NCBI RefSeq assembly: GCF_902806685.2
Contig: NC_048545.1
Coordinates: 15,585,926 to 15,649,925, forward strand
Reading direction: 5' to 3'
Source of the DNA: Maniola hyperantus
Lineage: Eukaryota > Arthropoda > Insecta > Lepidoptera > Nymphalidae
Length of the DNA stretch: 64,000 nt
The position numbers and the translations under genes were made by a program. Under the pieces are notes generated by a model. The model was given only the letters and a program-made list of their open reading frames with translations, made no database searches and had not been told where the DNA came from. Positions within the stretch are counted from its first letter, which is position 1; every line of letters starts with the position of its first letter. Below, one piece after another: positions 52,286 to 62,310 of the stretch.

Positions 52286-52555
52286 TGTTAGGTATCAAGC
52301 AGGACCGAATTATTTAGCCTTCAGGAGTCGTTTCGAATACAGTTTTCTTTAACTTATGAATGTTCTACATTTATATTATTATTATAATGAGTGCAGTCTC
52401 CGAGCGGCGCCGGAGCTCGGTGCGGAGCCGGAGCTCGCCAATATCGCCGATTGCACATCTCAGCTCATGAATTTGGAAATCAGCTCCGCTCTCCGCTCTC
52501 CGTCTACATCGGATTGTGTAAACAGAGAGTCGATACTTCGCTCCGTGCTGTGAGT

Positions 52556-53360
52556 TGTGTAGGGCTTGGAAATCGGATTATTTTTCAGCTCCGGAGTCGG
52601 ATTTTGTTGCTCAGCGCCCCAAGTCCGGAGTTCCGGAGTTTCACTTTTTTTTTTCAGGTACAAGTTAACCGTTGACTACAATCTCATCTGGTCGTAAGTG
52701 ATGATGCAGTCTAAGAAGGAAGCGGGGCGCGGGCTAACTTGGAAGGGGTATGGCAGTTTTTATCAAACCCCTGCATTCCCTTTTGGTTTTTATACTGCAT
52801 CGTATCGGAACGCTAAATCGCTTGGCGGCACGGTTTTGCCGGTAGGGTGGTAATTAGCCACGATCGAAACCTCCTACCAGACCAGACCAGAGAAAATTTA
52901 GAAATACATTGAAAAAATTAAATGTAATTAATAATGCGATTGATTTGAATATTTCTTGCTCTCAGATAAATGGTCAACTCTGTAAAACATGATATAAAAC
53001 AAATCAGTATGAAAAATTAAAAGGAAACTTTATTTTACGACACCAAAATAATGTAAAATTAATTAGTAATATTTTTCTTTTAGATTTATTTTCATTGTGT
53101 TTTTCAGCGATAAAACTGGATTTCCCATTACTCTATTTCATAATTCGTATGTATAATTTATGAAGATTGTACTGTTTAGGTTCGTGACCGCTGAAAAAGC
53201 TCGACTTTTTCCCAAAAATATGAAAATCGAAACTCCGGTTATGTTGACGACAACTCTACTTTTGCAAATTAACCAAAAAAAAAAGTTTTGCGAACGAAAA
53301 ATCTTTCAAATATCCGGAGTTACACTAAACCGGAACTCCGGAGCTCAAGCCCTAGTTGTG
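52556..53360. other. region bounded by inverted CTCCGGAG words
   Basis: TAGGGCTTG ... AGCTCCGGAGT near 52559-52600 recurs inverted as AACTCCGGAGCT ... CAAGCCCTAG near 53335-53357. CCGGAGTTCCGGAGTTTCAC (about 52624-52643) and CCGGAGTTACACTAAACCGG (about 53315-53334) extend the similarity. This could be a TIR element of about 800 bp that has swallowed the LINE-like piece at 52676, or coincidence of a GC-rich word. Confidence 0.3.
52676..52885 (+). mobile_element. LINE-like fragment (GATGCAGTCTAAG family)
   Basis: CAATCTCATCTGGTCGTAAG, TGATGATGCAGTCTAAGAAG, GGGCTAACTTGGAAGGGGTA, TGGCAGTTTTTATCAAACCC, GCGGCACGGTTTTGCCGGTA and GGGTGGTAATTAGCCACG. The same family is in reverse at 55285-55480. No open frame. 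Confidence 0.6.
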
Positions 53361-53647
53361 ATCCGCCGCCACTGCGCGGTGCGCCACTCTGCTGAGTCAA
53401 TAGTTGGCTCTGCGAACGAAATACATACACTAACTTGGTAACTTGCATTAGGCTTTCTATTAAAGAAATTACATTTCGTGATCTTGTAAAGAAAATTAAA
53501 GCTCTTGTGAGTCAGATATGGAATATTATTTACCCATTTATGAAAGGATGTGTGTGTTTGCTTTTGGTTTTTGATATGTACGTACTACTTTTTTTGCTAA
53601 TTACGTCTAAGCTACTAAAAATCTGATATTTGCTGTTACTATTTACT
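52886..53647. other. unassigned AT-rich DNA
   Basis: No gene recognised. The 93-residue frame at 53160-53441 ends in the GC-rich inverted word noted above. Confidence 0.3.
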
Positions 53648-53875
53648 AAATGATGCCCGTGACTTCATCTGCGTGGATTTGGGTTTTTGTAAATCCCTTG
53701 GGAACCCTTTGATTTTCCGGGACTACAGATCCTATGTACAGATTTAGACAGGGATAGCTTGCAGATATCTGTGTAGCAAATTTAGTCAAAATCAGTTCAA
53801 TAGATGGTAAGTGAAAACATGCCAGATAGACAGACACATTTTCGCATTTACGAGTAAGTATAATACTAGTATGGA
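53648..53875 (-). mobile_element. Helitron-like element, nearly complete
   Basis: GCCCGTGACTTCATCTGCGT, GGATTTGGGTTTTTGTAAAT, CCCTTTGATTTTCCGGGACT, ATAGCTTGCAGATATCTGTG, GATAGACAGACACATTTTCG and terminal ATACTAGTATGGAT. The CTAG 3' terminus has mutated (AAATGATG); the 5' TCC end is intact. Confidence 0.75.
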
Positions 53876-54680
53876 TTCTATTATATTTAGGTACCTAATT
53901 GCTCTTTCTACTATAAAATTTTAACTAGTGATGTTTTTTTCGTTTCGCTTATTTTTTTACATTGAAAACAAAATATCGTAAAGAATACGTTAATTAAATG
54001 GACATACGAGTAGCGCGGTCAATGAACTCTCGTACATGACATGGCATGTTCCACATGACATGGCATGTTCCACATGACTTTACTTGTGCAGCATCTAAAC
54101 TACAGAGTCACAACCTGACAAGTTCACGTACTGATGCGGAGCACTTTTACTTTGTTTCTGAACGTTCAGTTCATTAACGAACTTGTACGCTGGGCCACTG
54201 CCTTGTTGCACAAGCGGTGGCCCTGGCCTGCGTATAAGCGACACTCGAATTATATCTACATTATTGAGATGTAAAATCTCATACTAAGTACACTGTAGTT
54301 CGCTGGATGGATTGAGACAATGTCGGGATGTCGGTGGACGACCGCGGACATTTGGTTCTGCTTGATCAGTAAGGCTATGCCCACATGTGGACACAAACAA
54401 ATCGATTATTATTATTGATTACTTAATTGAATATGAAACAGGCACACGCTTATGCGACAAGCTTGTGGCCCTGCGCTCACACCGCGAAATTACTGGGAGC
54501 TAAAACATTGTATGAGATTAAACCACGAGTGAGGTTGTTGACCTGAGAGTAAGTAAGTACAAGCAAAATAAACGAGTGACACTAGAAAATGTAGATTTTT
54601 AAATTAATAAATAATTATAAGTAAAAGATTATAATTTTAAAGGGTTACCTATCTTTTCGTTCGGTACGGAGAGCATTATT
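53876..54680. other. unassigned DNA with a 19-bp direct repeat
   Basis: No gene. ACATGACATGGCATGTTCC occurs twice back to back at 54034-54071, followed by a third partial ACATGAC. Confidence 0.5.
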
Positions 54681-54965
54681 CGTCATCATCATCAACCCAT
54701 CTCCTGGGTGGGTCTCCTCTCAGAATGAGGAATTTGGCCCATAATCCACCACGCTGGCCATGTGCAGATTGGCAGACTTTACACCTTTGAGAATATTATG
54801 GAGAACTCTCAGGCATACAGGTATTGTCCTGATGTTTTCCTTAACTGTTTAAAGCAAGTGATATTTAATTGCTAACTCACATAACTCCAACAAGTTAGTA
54901 GTGCTGCCCGGGATCGAACCCCGAACCTCCCGAATAGAAGGCCGACATCTATCGCCGCTTGAATA
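54681..54965 (-). mobile_element. SINE family 1, near full length
   Basis: GTCATCATCATCAACCCATC, CACGCTGGCCATGTGCAGAT, TGGCAGACTTTACACCTTTG, AGAATATTATGGAGAACTCT, AAGCAAGTGATATTTAATTG and the head in reverse, CCCGGGATCGAACCCCGAAC (B box) and CTCCCGAATAGAAGGCCGAC. The A-box end is eroded. Confidence 0.85.
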
Positions 54966-55284
54966 TTTTCGTGTAAAATGAAGTTCGCTTAATTAAAACA
55001 CACGTCGACAAATAATTCAAAGGAATGTGTAAAACTCTCCACATGTACATACGTTTTGGGCACTCGTCGTCGTCGTCGTGATTCGTCGTTCGTCTCGGTG
55101 GCGGCTTTTCGTCGTTCGGTGTAAGTATTTTGGTCGCGAGTAACTCAAGCCGACAGCCTCCACCGGGAGTAATGGATCGCTGCGCTGATTGTGTTTCACC
55201 GCCTTAATGCTGCTCGCACATTACAGCATGCGCCGCAAGAATAACACCGGAAACTAGAAACCATCATAATGGAGTATCTAAGTT
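54966..55284. other. unassigned DNA
   Basis: CGTCGTCGTCGT run near 55065-55080. No gene. Confidence 0.35.
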
Positions 55285-55500
55285 ACCCACTCTACCGGCA
55301 AAGCCGTGCCACCAAGCGATTTAGCGTTGCAGAACGATGCCACGTAGCAATCGATTAAGTGGTATGGAATTGGTCTGTTAAGGGTCATGATTTAATAAAA
55401 ATACCATACCCCTTCTACGTTAGCCCGTTTTACTAAACTACACCATCACTTAACACCACGTGAGATTGCAAAAATTATACTGCTGAGTTCCTTAATGGTT
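55285..55500 (-). mobile_element. LINE-like fragment (GATGCAGTCTAAG family)
   Basis: CTCTACCGGCAAAGCCGTGC, CACCAAGCGATTTAGCGTTG, GTGGTATGGAATTGGTCTG, AAAATACCATACCCCTTCTA, CGTTAGCCCGTTTTACTAAA and CCATCACTTAACACCACGTG are the reverse of the 52676-52885 words. Confidence 0.6.
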
Positions 55501-55611
55501 CTTAGACTCCGGCGTAACATTATTAAGGGCTACAAGTTGGCCTTAATAAAATAAAGAAACTAGAATTTGTATTTGTAAACTGGGGTGTGATAGATTAGTG
55601 CGAGAGTTACC

Positions 55612-55800
55612 TGGGATCCCTAGCTACATTCCGGGAAGCCCCCGGCAACCTGGGCGGTCTACTGGGTTCCTGGAGTGAGCTTGAATGGCTGGAGTAACGA
55701 CTCCAACGGGGAGGGCACTGCACTGCATGTACAATGGACGGAAATTGGAGAAGAAAAGGGGAAAATTAATCATGATAAATATGGCTAATATTTGTTTTAC
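55612..55800 (+). mobile_element. Retroelement 3' end sharing the SINE family 2 tail
   Basis: GGGCGGTCTACTGGGTTCCT, GGAGTGAGCTTGAATGGCTG, AACGACTCCAACGGGGAGGG and GCACTGCACTGCATGTACAA are unlike SINE family 2, but the last 50 bp (GAAATTGGAGAAGAAAAGGG, GAAAATTAATCATGATAAAT, ATGGCTAAT) match the SINE family 2 tail. It may be the 3' end of the LINE that mobilises SINE family 2. Confidence 0.5.
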
Positions 55801-56228
55801 AATAATTTAATGATGACGTTATCCACTTTTTTAATAATAATTTAAAATTTCATTAGGAGCGATACGTGCGGCGATTGCTGTAGTGTACGAACAGCATTAA
55901 AACATTTTTACTTGTTAAGGTATATAGCTCGTGGGCTTTATTTTGATTCAATTCAAGAAAATGTAACTGTAATGTACCCATTGTTGGATTATGACGCAAG
56001 TGTTAGAATGGGGTAGAGCCTGCGTTTAGATTTAGATCGTGTTAGTATGGTCATCAGTCATTACTTTATGTTTCATTCATTCAAATCCAACAACTGAACA
56101 TCAAAAAGAGTAATTTATTACCTATTTTGAATAAATCATTTGACTTTGACTTTGAATTATTTACCTTAACGTCTTACACGCGTAGTTAAGAAAATTGTAA
56201 AAACCCGTACTGCTCTGGCGAACGTCCA
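55801..56228. other. unassigned AT-rich DNA
   Basis: No gene. ATTTGACTTTGACTTTGAATT near 56138 is a short repeat. Confidence 0.3.
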
Positions 56229-56363
56229 TCCATACTAATATTATAAATGCGGAAATGTCTGTCTGTCTGCTAGCCTTTCACGGCCCATCTGTTCAACAAA
56301 TTTTGACGAAATTGGGTACAGAGATAGCTTGCATCCCGGGGAGGGACATAGGCTATCATCTAG
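56229..56363 (+). mobile_element. Helitron-like element with internal deletion
   Basis: Starts TCCATACTAATATTATAAAT after an A, then GTCTGTCTGTCTGCTAGCCT, TTCACGGCCCATCTGTTCAA, TTGACGAAATTGGGTACAGA and TTGCATCCCGGGGAGGGACA, then jumps to ATCTAG with CTAG at 56360-56363. The GATTTTCC...CGCGGACGAAG half is deleted. Confidence 0.75.
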
Positions 56364-56401
56364 TCATTTTATCCAAAGCGAAATAGGCACTGTGAGATCA
56401 T

Positions 56402-56551
56402 AAGTACAGCATGCGACAGGTCGAGATGGCAATCGCGCTGGGGACGGCCCCCGCGTTAACCCAGTGCGGGATAGCGCTGGTGCCGTGCGGGTGTGCGGGG
56501 CGTCCCCCCGCCTACTACCCCGATTGCCATCTCGACCTGTCGCGTACTATG
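56402..56551. mobile_element. GC-rich hairpin element, copy D
   Basis: GCATGCGACAGGTCGAGATG, GCAATCGCGCTGGGGACGG on the left; GCGGGTGTGCGGGGCGTCCC, ACCCCGATTGCCATCTCGAC and CTGTCGCGTACTAT on the right. The right arm is the best preserved in the window; the left has small deletions. Confidence 0.8.
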
Positions 56552-56867
56552 TAAAAAAACGTAAAGCTGATGTATGCGACCATATATCACAATTTACAAG
56601 TTCCTTTGAATTGAAATGGAATTAATGAACGCGAGTTATGGAGTGTGACATCGTTAACTCTTACCCATAAATACTGCGCTTACGATCGCGTATTACTCTG
56701 AGATCATATGAGATGACAAAAAGAGGATGGGAAAACGTTTGATATTATATTTGAATGAAGAACATAAAAATAACAGTCAAATTGGCATACATTTCTATAT
56801 TAAAAATGATGTTATTAGAAGTAATTTACTAGTTGAAGTCATTTTAGTGCTCCGTTTCCCCAGAGAA

Positions 56868-57132
56868 AAAAGAAACACTTATAGAATCACTTCGTTGTCT
56901 GTCTGTCTGTCAAGGGGAATCAAAACCTACAGGGCAGGCTACCTACAGGGAGTCCGTTAACCCAGAATCATGAAATTTGAACAATAAAATCATGTCTTAT
57001 AGCACCGACAAATACAGGGAAAAATTCGAAAATCATGAATTTGTGACTATATCACAAAAAAGTGCTGTTTTTGTACGATGGTAGAAACCCTTCTTGTGCG
57101 ACTCCGACTCGCACTTGGCCAGTTTTTTCGTA
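56868..57132 (-). mobile_element. GGTTCCGTA repeat family, internal deletion
   Basis: CACTTCGTTGTCTGTCTGTC, AACCTACAGGGCAGGCTACC, CCCAGAATCATGAAATTTG, TTTGTGACTATATCACAAAA, and ACTCCGACTCGCACTTGGCC, AGTTTTTTCG: the 44354 element in reverse, shortened in the middle, with its right terminal hairpin missing. Confidence 0.7.
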
Positions 57133-58540
57133 AATAAAATGATGACCATTATAAATAAAGCACGGATAACAAAGTTTATGAGACACATAAAAAAAGCTAA
57201 CTCATCTGTTTATTCAGTCATACAAAGCTGGCACATATCTCATCTAAACTGCTCCGTTCCGCGTATGGAGTTAATATTAGTGACTTTAGTGAACATTAGT
57301 GTTACACGTAAAGTAAATAGTGCATAAATTATAGACACTAATGCACTAAGTCTTAGTCCCGCGTGATGAAGGGCGGCATACATCACGGGCAGTCGAAATG
57401 CCTCAGATTACAGATGTGATACATTTGTCGCGAGTGATCGCCTTTTTTGACTTGGAGTCTGGAGATTTATACGAGTAGCGCCGAAACAGCAGACGCGGGG
57501 AAAAATGACTCAAATAAATAACTCTCAGACTACAGGACTTGCACACTACAGCCACCAGGAGCTCTGTATCGTGATACGATCTGTGTAACAACATCTCACA
57601 CCACTTTGTCTTACAAGTCTGTAACAATACATACGATAACAAATACGAAGACTTTTTAAATCGGCAATGGTATTGTTGTAGGACTTCTTTATCATGGCTA
57701 CTGCAAATTGATAATTATAGTACCTACTTATTATAAATTCACAATCATTCCGAACTCCGAATATAGTTGTTATTTAGGATAGAGGTTTCATATAGCAGCC
57801 TGTGACCCTGTAAAGTAGCAAAAATGTGTATTTAACAGGCTATAGATACAGGAAAAGAAGTAAAATGAATGAAGTTATTTATCTAAATGAAAGATTAAAT
57901 ATCTAAATAAATGTTAATTACTTGTATTAACTTGAAGGAGGTCTATTGAGGTAGATATTAATATAATGGGGCTCTCGAGACATGTATCTACTATGCAAAG
58001 CGAAACAAAGTCACAAAAACTCCTGCTGTATGCCTATCTTCCAAAGTCAGGAATAAATAACTCTATCATCATGACCGTCGTCATTTAACACATCACCTAT
58101 GAAATGAACTACAACCGAAGACAGGGAACAAGCGTAGTCGTCAATAAAACCTGTGGACGTCTAAATACGACAACGCAATGACATGTGTGCGTCGTGCGTT
58201 ACTGCGTAGTAATGGTTCGGTGGAGTTAGTGTAACTACACTAACGACGTTTTGTCGTGTCGTGTCGTGTCGTATCGTCGCACACTAATTGTCAAAATGTC
58301 ACGATAGGACTTTTAAAAAAACGGGCTCGTTTTTTTAGAGCTTTACAAACATCTCTTTAACATTTGCGTAGAGTTATGATAGTTATTTTTAGTTCAAATA
58401 ATTCAAAATCTTCACGTAGTAGGTAACCAGTTCGCAATTTTTTTCGTATGTCAATTTACAATCTCGCTATAGTTGCAAAAAGTTATTTTTTATTGTTACA
58501 TTGAGATTGCAGCATTAAGTGTTTTAATTAAGTCATAGAA
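57133..58540. other. unassigned DNA
   Basis: No gene recognised. (GTGTC)n run near 58254-58275. Confidence 0.3.
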
Positions 58541-58655
58541 ACCGCTGAGGGGCGTGAGTTTAATAAAAACTGCCACACCACAAAGTTAGCCCTCTTCCAT
58601 GAACTTGGACTGTATCAACACTCCTGATTCCCGAGGTCGCAGTCAATGTTATAAA
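58541..58655 (-). mobile_element. Possible LINE-like fragment
   Basis: GTTTAATAAAAACTGCCACA, AAAGTTAGCCCTCTTCCATG and ACTCCTGATTCCCGAGGTCG loosely follow the reverse of the 52676 family. Weak. Confidence 0.3.
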
Positions 58656-59134
58656 AAAAACTCTAATACGGTATTTGACAATTAGTCAAATCAGTAACTT
58701 TTTATCAAACGTCAAAACGCGCGCTTAGTATGCGAGATTCTATGGAATACCGGTGTGTGACGTCACAATCATTTGACGTGCTTTTTTTAGTTTAATCGAT
58801 AATTTAAAATAGTTATTACACTTAAAACCAACAAAAGACGTGGATTTTACGTATTTTAGAAGACCCTCTATTTAATAATCACGGAGAAATAATTTATTTT
58901 TGATGTAGTCAAATACCCAGTTTGGTCGCTAGTGTGGCTGTAACGTTAGGGTGAGCTCACGATTTACGAGCGAGCGTGGACGAGCGTTTCGGAGAGCATT
59001 GGTTTGGTTTATTTTTTTGCGATTGATGTTAGTCTTTATTTATTGCGGTACCGATTTATTGAAACCATATATTTGTTGGTATGACGATCCAAGCCTATAT
59101 TTGAATTGAACGCGTCGATATCACTGAAATATGC
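58656..59134. other. unassigned DNA
   Basis: No feature recognised. Confidence 0.3.
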
Positions 59135-59196
59135 CAGAAAAAGAGTTAAAGGTAATTTATTTATTAAAGATTAAATTACCTTTAACTCTTTTTCTG
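59135..59196. repeat. perfect 25-bp fold-back, 12-nt loop
   Basis: 59135-59159 (CAGAAAAAGAGTTAAAGGTA then ATTTA) is exactly complementary in reverse to 59172-59196 (TAAATTACCTTTAACTCTTT then TTCTG). The loop is TTTATTAAAGAT. It is the longest perfect short-loop stem I found in the window, with no obvious relatives here. Confidence 0.95.
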
Positions 59197-59316
59197 AAGA
59201 AGAGAGAAAGAGAATTGTTTTTATATTGATTTTTGCATCATAAAATCTTCAGACCTCACATAAAAGGTCCGTTTGCTCAATATTAGGAATTTGCTAAAAT
59301 GAAAAATACCATATAA

Positions 59317-59465
59317 TCTAAATATATAAAAGCGAAATACCACTCACTCACTGACTGACTGACTAATCACGAAATCTCAGGAACTATAAAGCCTACAAAC
59401 TTGAAATTTGGTAGGTAGGTTCTTTCTACTAAGAAACGATTTTTAAAAATTCTAAAGTTTTAATG
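59317..59465 (+). mobile_element. Helitron-like 5' end fragment
   Basis: TCTAAATATATAAAAGCGAA, CACTCACTGACTGACTGACT, CACGAAATCTCAGGAACTAT, ACAAACTTGAAATTTGGTAG and CTAAGAAACGATTTTTAAAA. Same 5' design as the 27415 copy, but a different subfamily. 3' end missing. Confidence 0.65.
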
Positions 59466-59820
59466 TCAGATACTCCAGTGCTTAAAAGTGTTTGTTTTTA
59501 CAAAAAAAAACTACAGAGAGAGGTTTTACTTGAACTTGGTAAGATAATAAAACGTCCTGTTAGTTTGTTTGTCCGTGTGTTGTAAAGTGCCTATATTTAG
59601 CCGGGCCCGATGTGAGCCTGAGCTGCTTCGGCACAGATCAGTGGACGGCGGAGGGCGGATCGGTTTGCTCTTGTTGCGTGTGAACACAATAACGGCGCGG
59701 TTGTAAAGTCGGGAGCTACGCGACACCGGAGGAACAATAAAACATGGCCATTGCTGAGGGCTGCGTCCTGCGAGGACGAGTTGCAAGTCTGTGCAGGCGT
59801 CTGTACATACATATAAAAAG
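59466..59820. other. unassigned DNA
   Basis: No gene. GC-rich stretch 59600-59790, with overlapping minus frames that I do not recognise. Confidence 0.3.
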
Positions 59821-60030
59821 GAAGGAACTAAGCTATCTCTGAACCAAATTTCATCAAAATCACGTGAAAGGCTGGGCCGTTTGTCTGTCGGTCTGCTAGC
59901 TTGTCTAGCAGATGCACAAACAAACTGCCCAGCCTTTGCGGCCCAGCAACAGACCGTGTGTTGGTTGGTTGGTTGGTGTGGTGGTTGGTTGGTTGGTGTG
60001 TTGGTTCTTTATTTATAATATTAGTACGGA
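59821..60030 (-). mobile_element. Helitron-like 5' half with GGTT array
   Basis: CTAAGCTATCTCTGAACCAA, ATTTCATCAAAATCACGTGA and GGCTGGGCCGTTTGTCTGTC lead, in place of the usual GACAGACA block, to a small fold-back (AAAGGCTGGGC / GCCCAGCCTTT, about 59876-59936) and two blocks of (GGTT)n (59962-60006). The terminus TTTATAATATTAGTACGGAT is intact. Confidence 0.65.
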
Positions 60031-60315
60031 TCCGGCAGGATCCCTCCCCGAGCCCTGCTAAATGCCACTCACGCTTGGCCGCTCGCCAGGACACGCGCGC
60101 GGCCGCGGCGAGCCGCCCAGGCCATTATTGTTTTATACATTGAATACTATTGAGGTAATTGGTTCATTTGAACTACTATAGAAAATTTCAATAAAAAATA
60201 ACAAAAGTATCTCTGAAGTTTTAATTTGGATTACTCCATTTCTTTCTCACACTTCTACTCTCTCTTACACTGTCTTCTTCTGGAATAATCTTCTTTTTTT
60301 TCAATTGGTATTTAC

Positions 60316-60375
60316 TTATAATTGAAGGAAATTAAGTATCAAAATTTATAATTGAAGGAAACCAAGTATCAAAAT
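60316..60375. repeat. 30-bp tandem duplication
   Basis: Two adjacent 30-bp units, TTATAATTGAAGGAAATTAA and TTATAATTGAAGGAAACCAA, each followed by GTATCAAAAT. Two differences between units. Confidence 0.9.
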
Positions 60376-60597
60376 GATCAATTGAGATTATTAAAAATCA
60401 TTCGACCTTTGGACAATGCTAACTACAATTAAAATAGTTGAAGACTATCAAAGTACAAACCAAGCGAATAGGTGTTAATAATTTAATAGGTACTATTAAT
60501 TTTAATGGTGTATCGATTTTCGGCTAGAAGCTACCTAGGCTACCTAGGCTACCTAGGGCAAGTAGGTAGTGTAGCACATTATATTATTATTATTAAC

Positions 60598-60782
60598 TAG
60601 CTGCCCTGGCGTCTGGCGAACTTCGTTCCGCGATTCAAATTTTTTAAAATTTTCTCTCCGTAAGAACCATCCTTGTACTTCAAGGAATATTATAAAAAAG
60701 AATTAGCGAAATCGGTTCAGCTGTTCCCGAGATTTGCGATGAGCAACACATTTAGAGATTCATTTTTTTATATTATAGAAGA
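60598..60782 (-). mobile_element. Helitron-like or similar repeat, third type
   Basis: CTAGCTGCCCTGGCGTCTGG, CGAACTTCGTTCCGCG, AAGAACCATCCTTGTACTTC, AATTAGCGAAATCGGTTCAG, CTGTTCCCGAGATTTGCGAT and TTTTTTTATATTATAGAAGA. It has the CTAG end next to a GAACTTCGTTCCGCG hairpin-like word; the body differs from the other two groups. Confidence 0.55.
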
Positions 60783-61390
60783 AGATTTCAAAAATCACTT
60801 GTCACCAACTAAACGTCGCGTCATTGCCGCCTAGCAATTTATCGTTCCGGTACGATATAGAAATGTTTAGTAAACTCAGAAACTGCCTTAATACGCCTTG
60901 TATATCATATCAGCTTTATTTCAACTTATACCTACTACACCGTGACTTACCACCAGGTGTGATGTCGAGAGAGTGCAGAACTCACTACATATTTGTTTGT
61001 TTGTTCTACAGGTACGTTGCTGGTCCGTGCCGCCTCCGCATCAGCACACTCCGGTTCGTGGTCGCCACAATCATCTGTACAAGCTTCATTAGTTCGTTAG
61101 AGCTTTCACAAGTCAACAACGTCGCGTCGTTACAAACATTTAAATCACAAGAGTTTTTAATATAATCAGTTCACGACGTCGTCGCGTCGCGGGCGGCGGC
61201 GTCCAAATACGGGAAAGCTGTTATGGGGCGGAAATGGAATGTCTTGGCTTTGGCGAATTTACGATTCCCACTCGCGTTCCGTGGCATGCCGCATGCCGCG
61301 TGCCGCGTGCCGCGTGCCGTTATACTTATGAATAGATAACTAAACAACTGTTTCATAAAATGTAACTCTGTTTTCTTAAATGACTATAAC
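60783..61390. other. unassigned DNA with a heptamer run
   Basis: No gene. CATGCCGCATGCCGCGTGCC, then GCGTGCCGCGTGCCG (about 61284-61320) is a 7-bp array. TTTGTTTGTTCTACAG|GTACGTT at 61011/61012 is another splice-like junction. Confidence 0.4.
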
Positions 61391-61640
61391 GAGCCGTGAT
61401 AGTCTAGTGGTTAAGACGTTACGCCTCCTATTCGGGTGATCAAAGGTTCGATGCCGGACACGCACTTCGGAGTTATGTGCGTTTTAAGCTGCTGCTTTAA
61501 CGGTGAAGGAAAACATCGTGAGGAAATCTGCGTGCCTGAGAGTTCTCCATACTGTTCCCAAAGGTTTGCGAAGTCCCTTCTCATTCTGGGAGAAGACCCG
61601 TGTTCAGTAGTGCGCCAGTGATGGGTTGTTGTTGATGATA
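61391..61640 (+). mobile_element. SINE family 1, near full length
   Basis: GAGCCGTGATAGTCTAGTGG (A box), TTACGCCTCCTATTCGGG, CAAAGGTTCGATGCCGGACA (B box), TTCGGAGTTATGTGCGTTTT, GTGAAGGAAAACATCGTGAG, GAGTTCTCCATACTGTTCCC, GAGAAGACCCGTGTTCAGTA and CGCCAGTGATGGGTTG, with a short GTTGATGATAAG tail. One of the best copies; about 60 bp between the cold-shock-like TCTGCGTGCC word and the tail are shortened. Confidence 0.85.
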
Positions 61641-62142
61641 AGACAGCGCAGTTTGCGTCGTGTGTGATGCTACCTTCTCCATAACGCAGCATCAACGTGT
61701 CCTCTGTGCGAGCAGGCTGTGAGGCTGTGCCGCTAATCTGTATTTATGAGTATGGTGCCGCCTCCCCGCCCGCCCCGCACACCGCACCGCCCGCCCCGCA
61801 CACCGCGCCGCCCGCCCCGCGACTAATCTCTGTCCATTGCCATAAACAACGCGGTTGGTATATCCTGACGGATGGTGCTGAAACCTTGACGCTGACAAAC
61901 GATTTCTGAATGTAAGTTTGAAACTGTTTTTTATATCAGAAATCTAGAATACCACAGACTTAGATTACATCCTATAACGTATCTACAAAATAGCGTGGAG
62001 TTTGATTGGTTTGAAGCGCACTACGAAGTACTCGTAGGTACGCTGCTGCCAAGTGCCAATAGTCGAAGATCAGCAATCAACAAACAGAATTGCAAGTTTC
62101 TGATTAATTGCTACAAAGTTTGGTATCATTCAGTCAAACTAA
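61641..62142. other. unassigned DNA with GC-rich 21-bp repeat
   Basis: No gene. CGCCCGCCCCGCACACCGC is repeated about 2.5 times near 61768-61820, producing false Ala/Pro- and Gly/Arg-rich frames on the two strands. Confidence 0.4.
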
Positions 62143-62310
62143 TTGCCTCAATAGCTCAACCGTTAAACTGGCGGACTGATATCCGAAAGGTTGCCGGTTC
62201 AAACCCCACTCGATGCACTATTGTCGTACCTACTCCTCGCACAAGCGTTACGCTTAGTTTGAGGGGAAAGGAGAATATAAGTCAGCACGATAAAAATGGC
62301 TAATATCCTT
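62143..62310 (+). mobile_element. SINE family 2
   Basis: GCCTCAATAGCTCAACCGTT (A box), GTTGCCGGTTCAAACCCCAC (B box), CACTATTGTCGTACCTACTC, AGCGTTACGCTTAGTTTGAG, GGGAAAGGAGAATATAAGTC and AGCACGATAAAAATGGCTAA, ending near a T run. It aligns over its whole length with 41435-41610. Confidence 0.85.

Noticed and set aside
61692..61909. Gly/Arg- and Ala/Pro-rich frames on both strands
   Set aside because: They arise from a GC-rich 21-bp tandem repeat.
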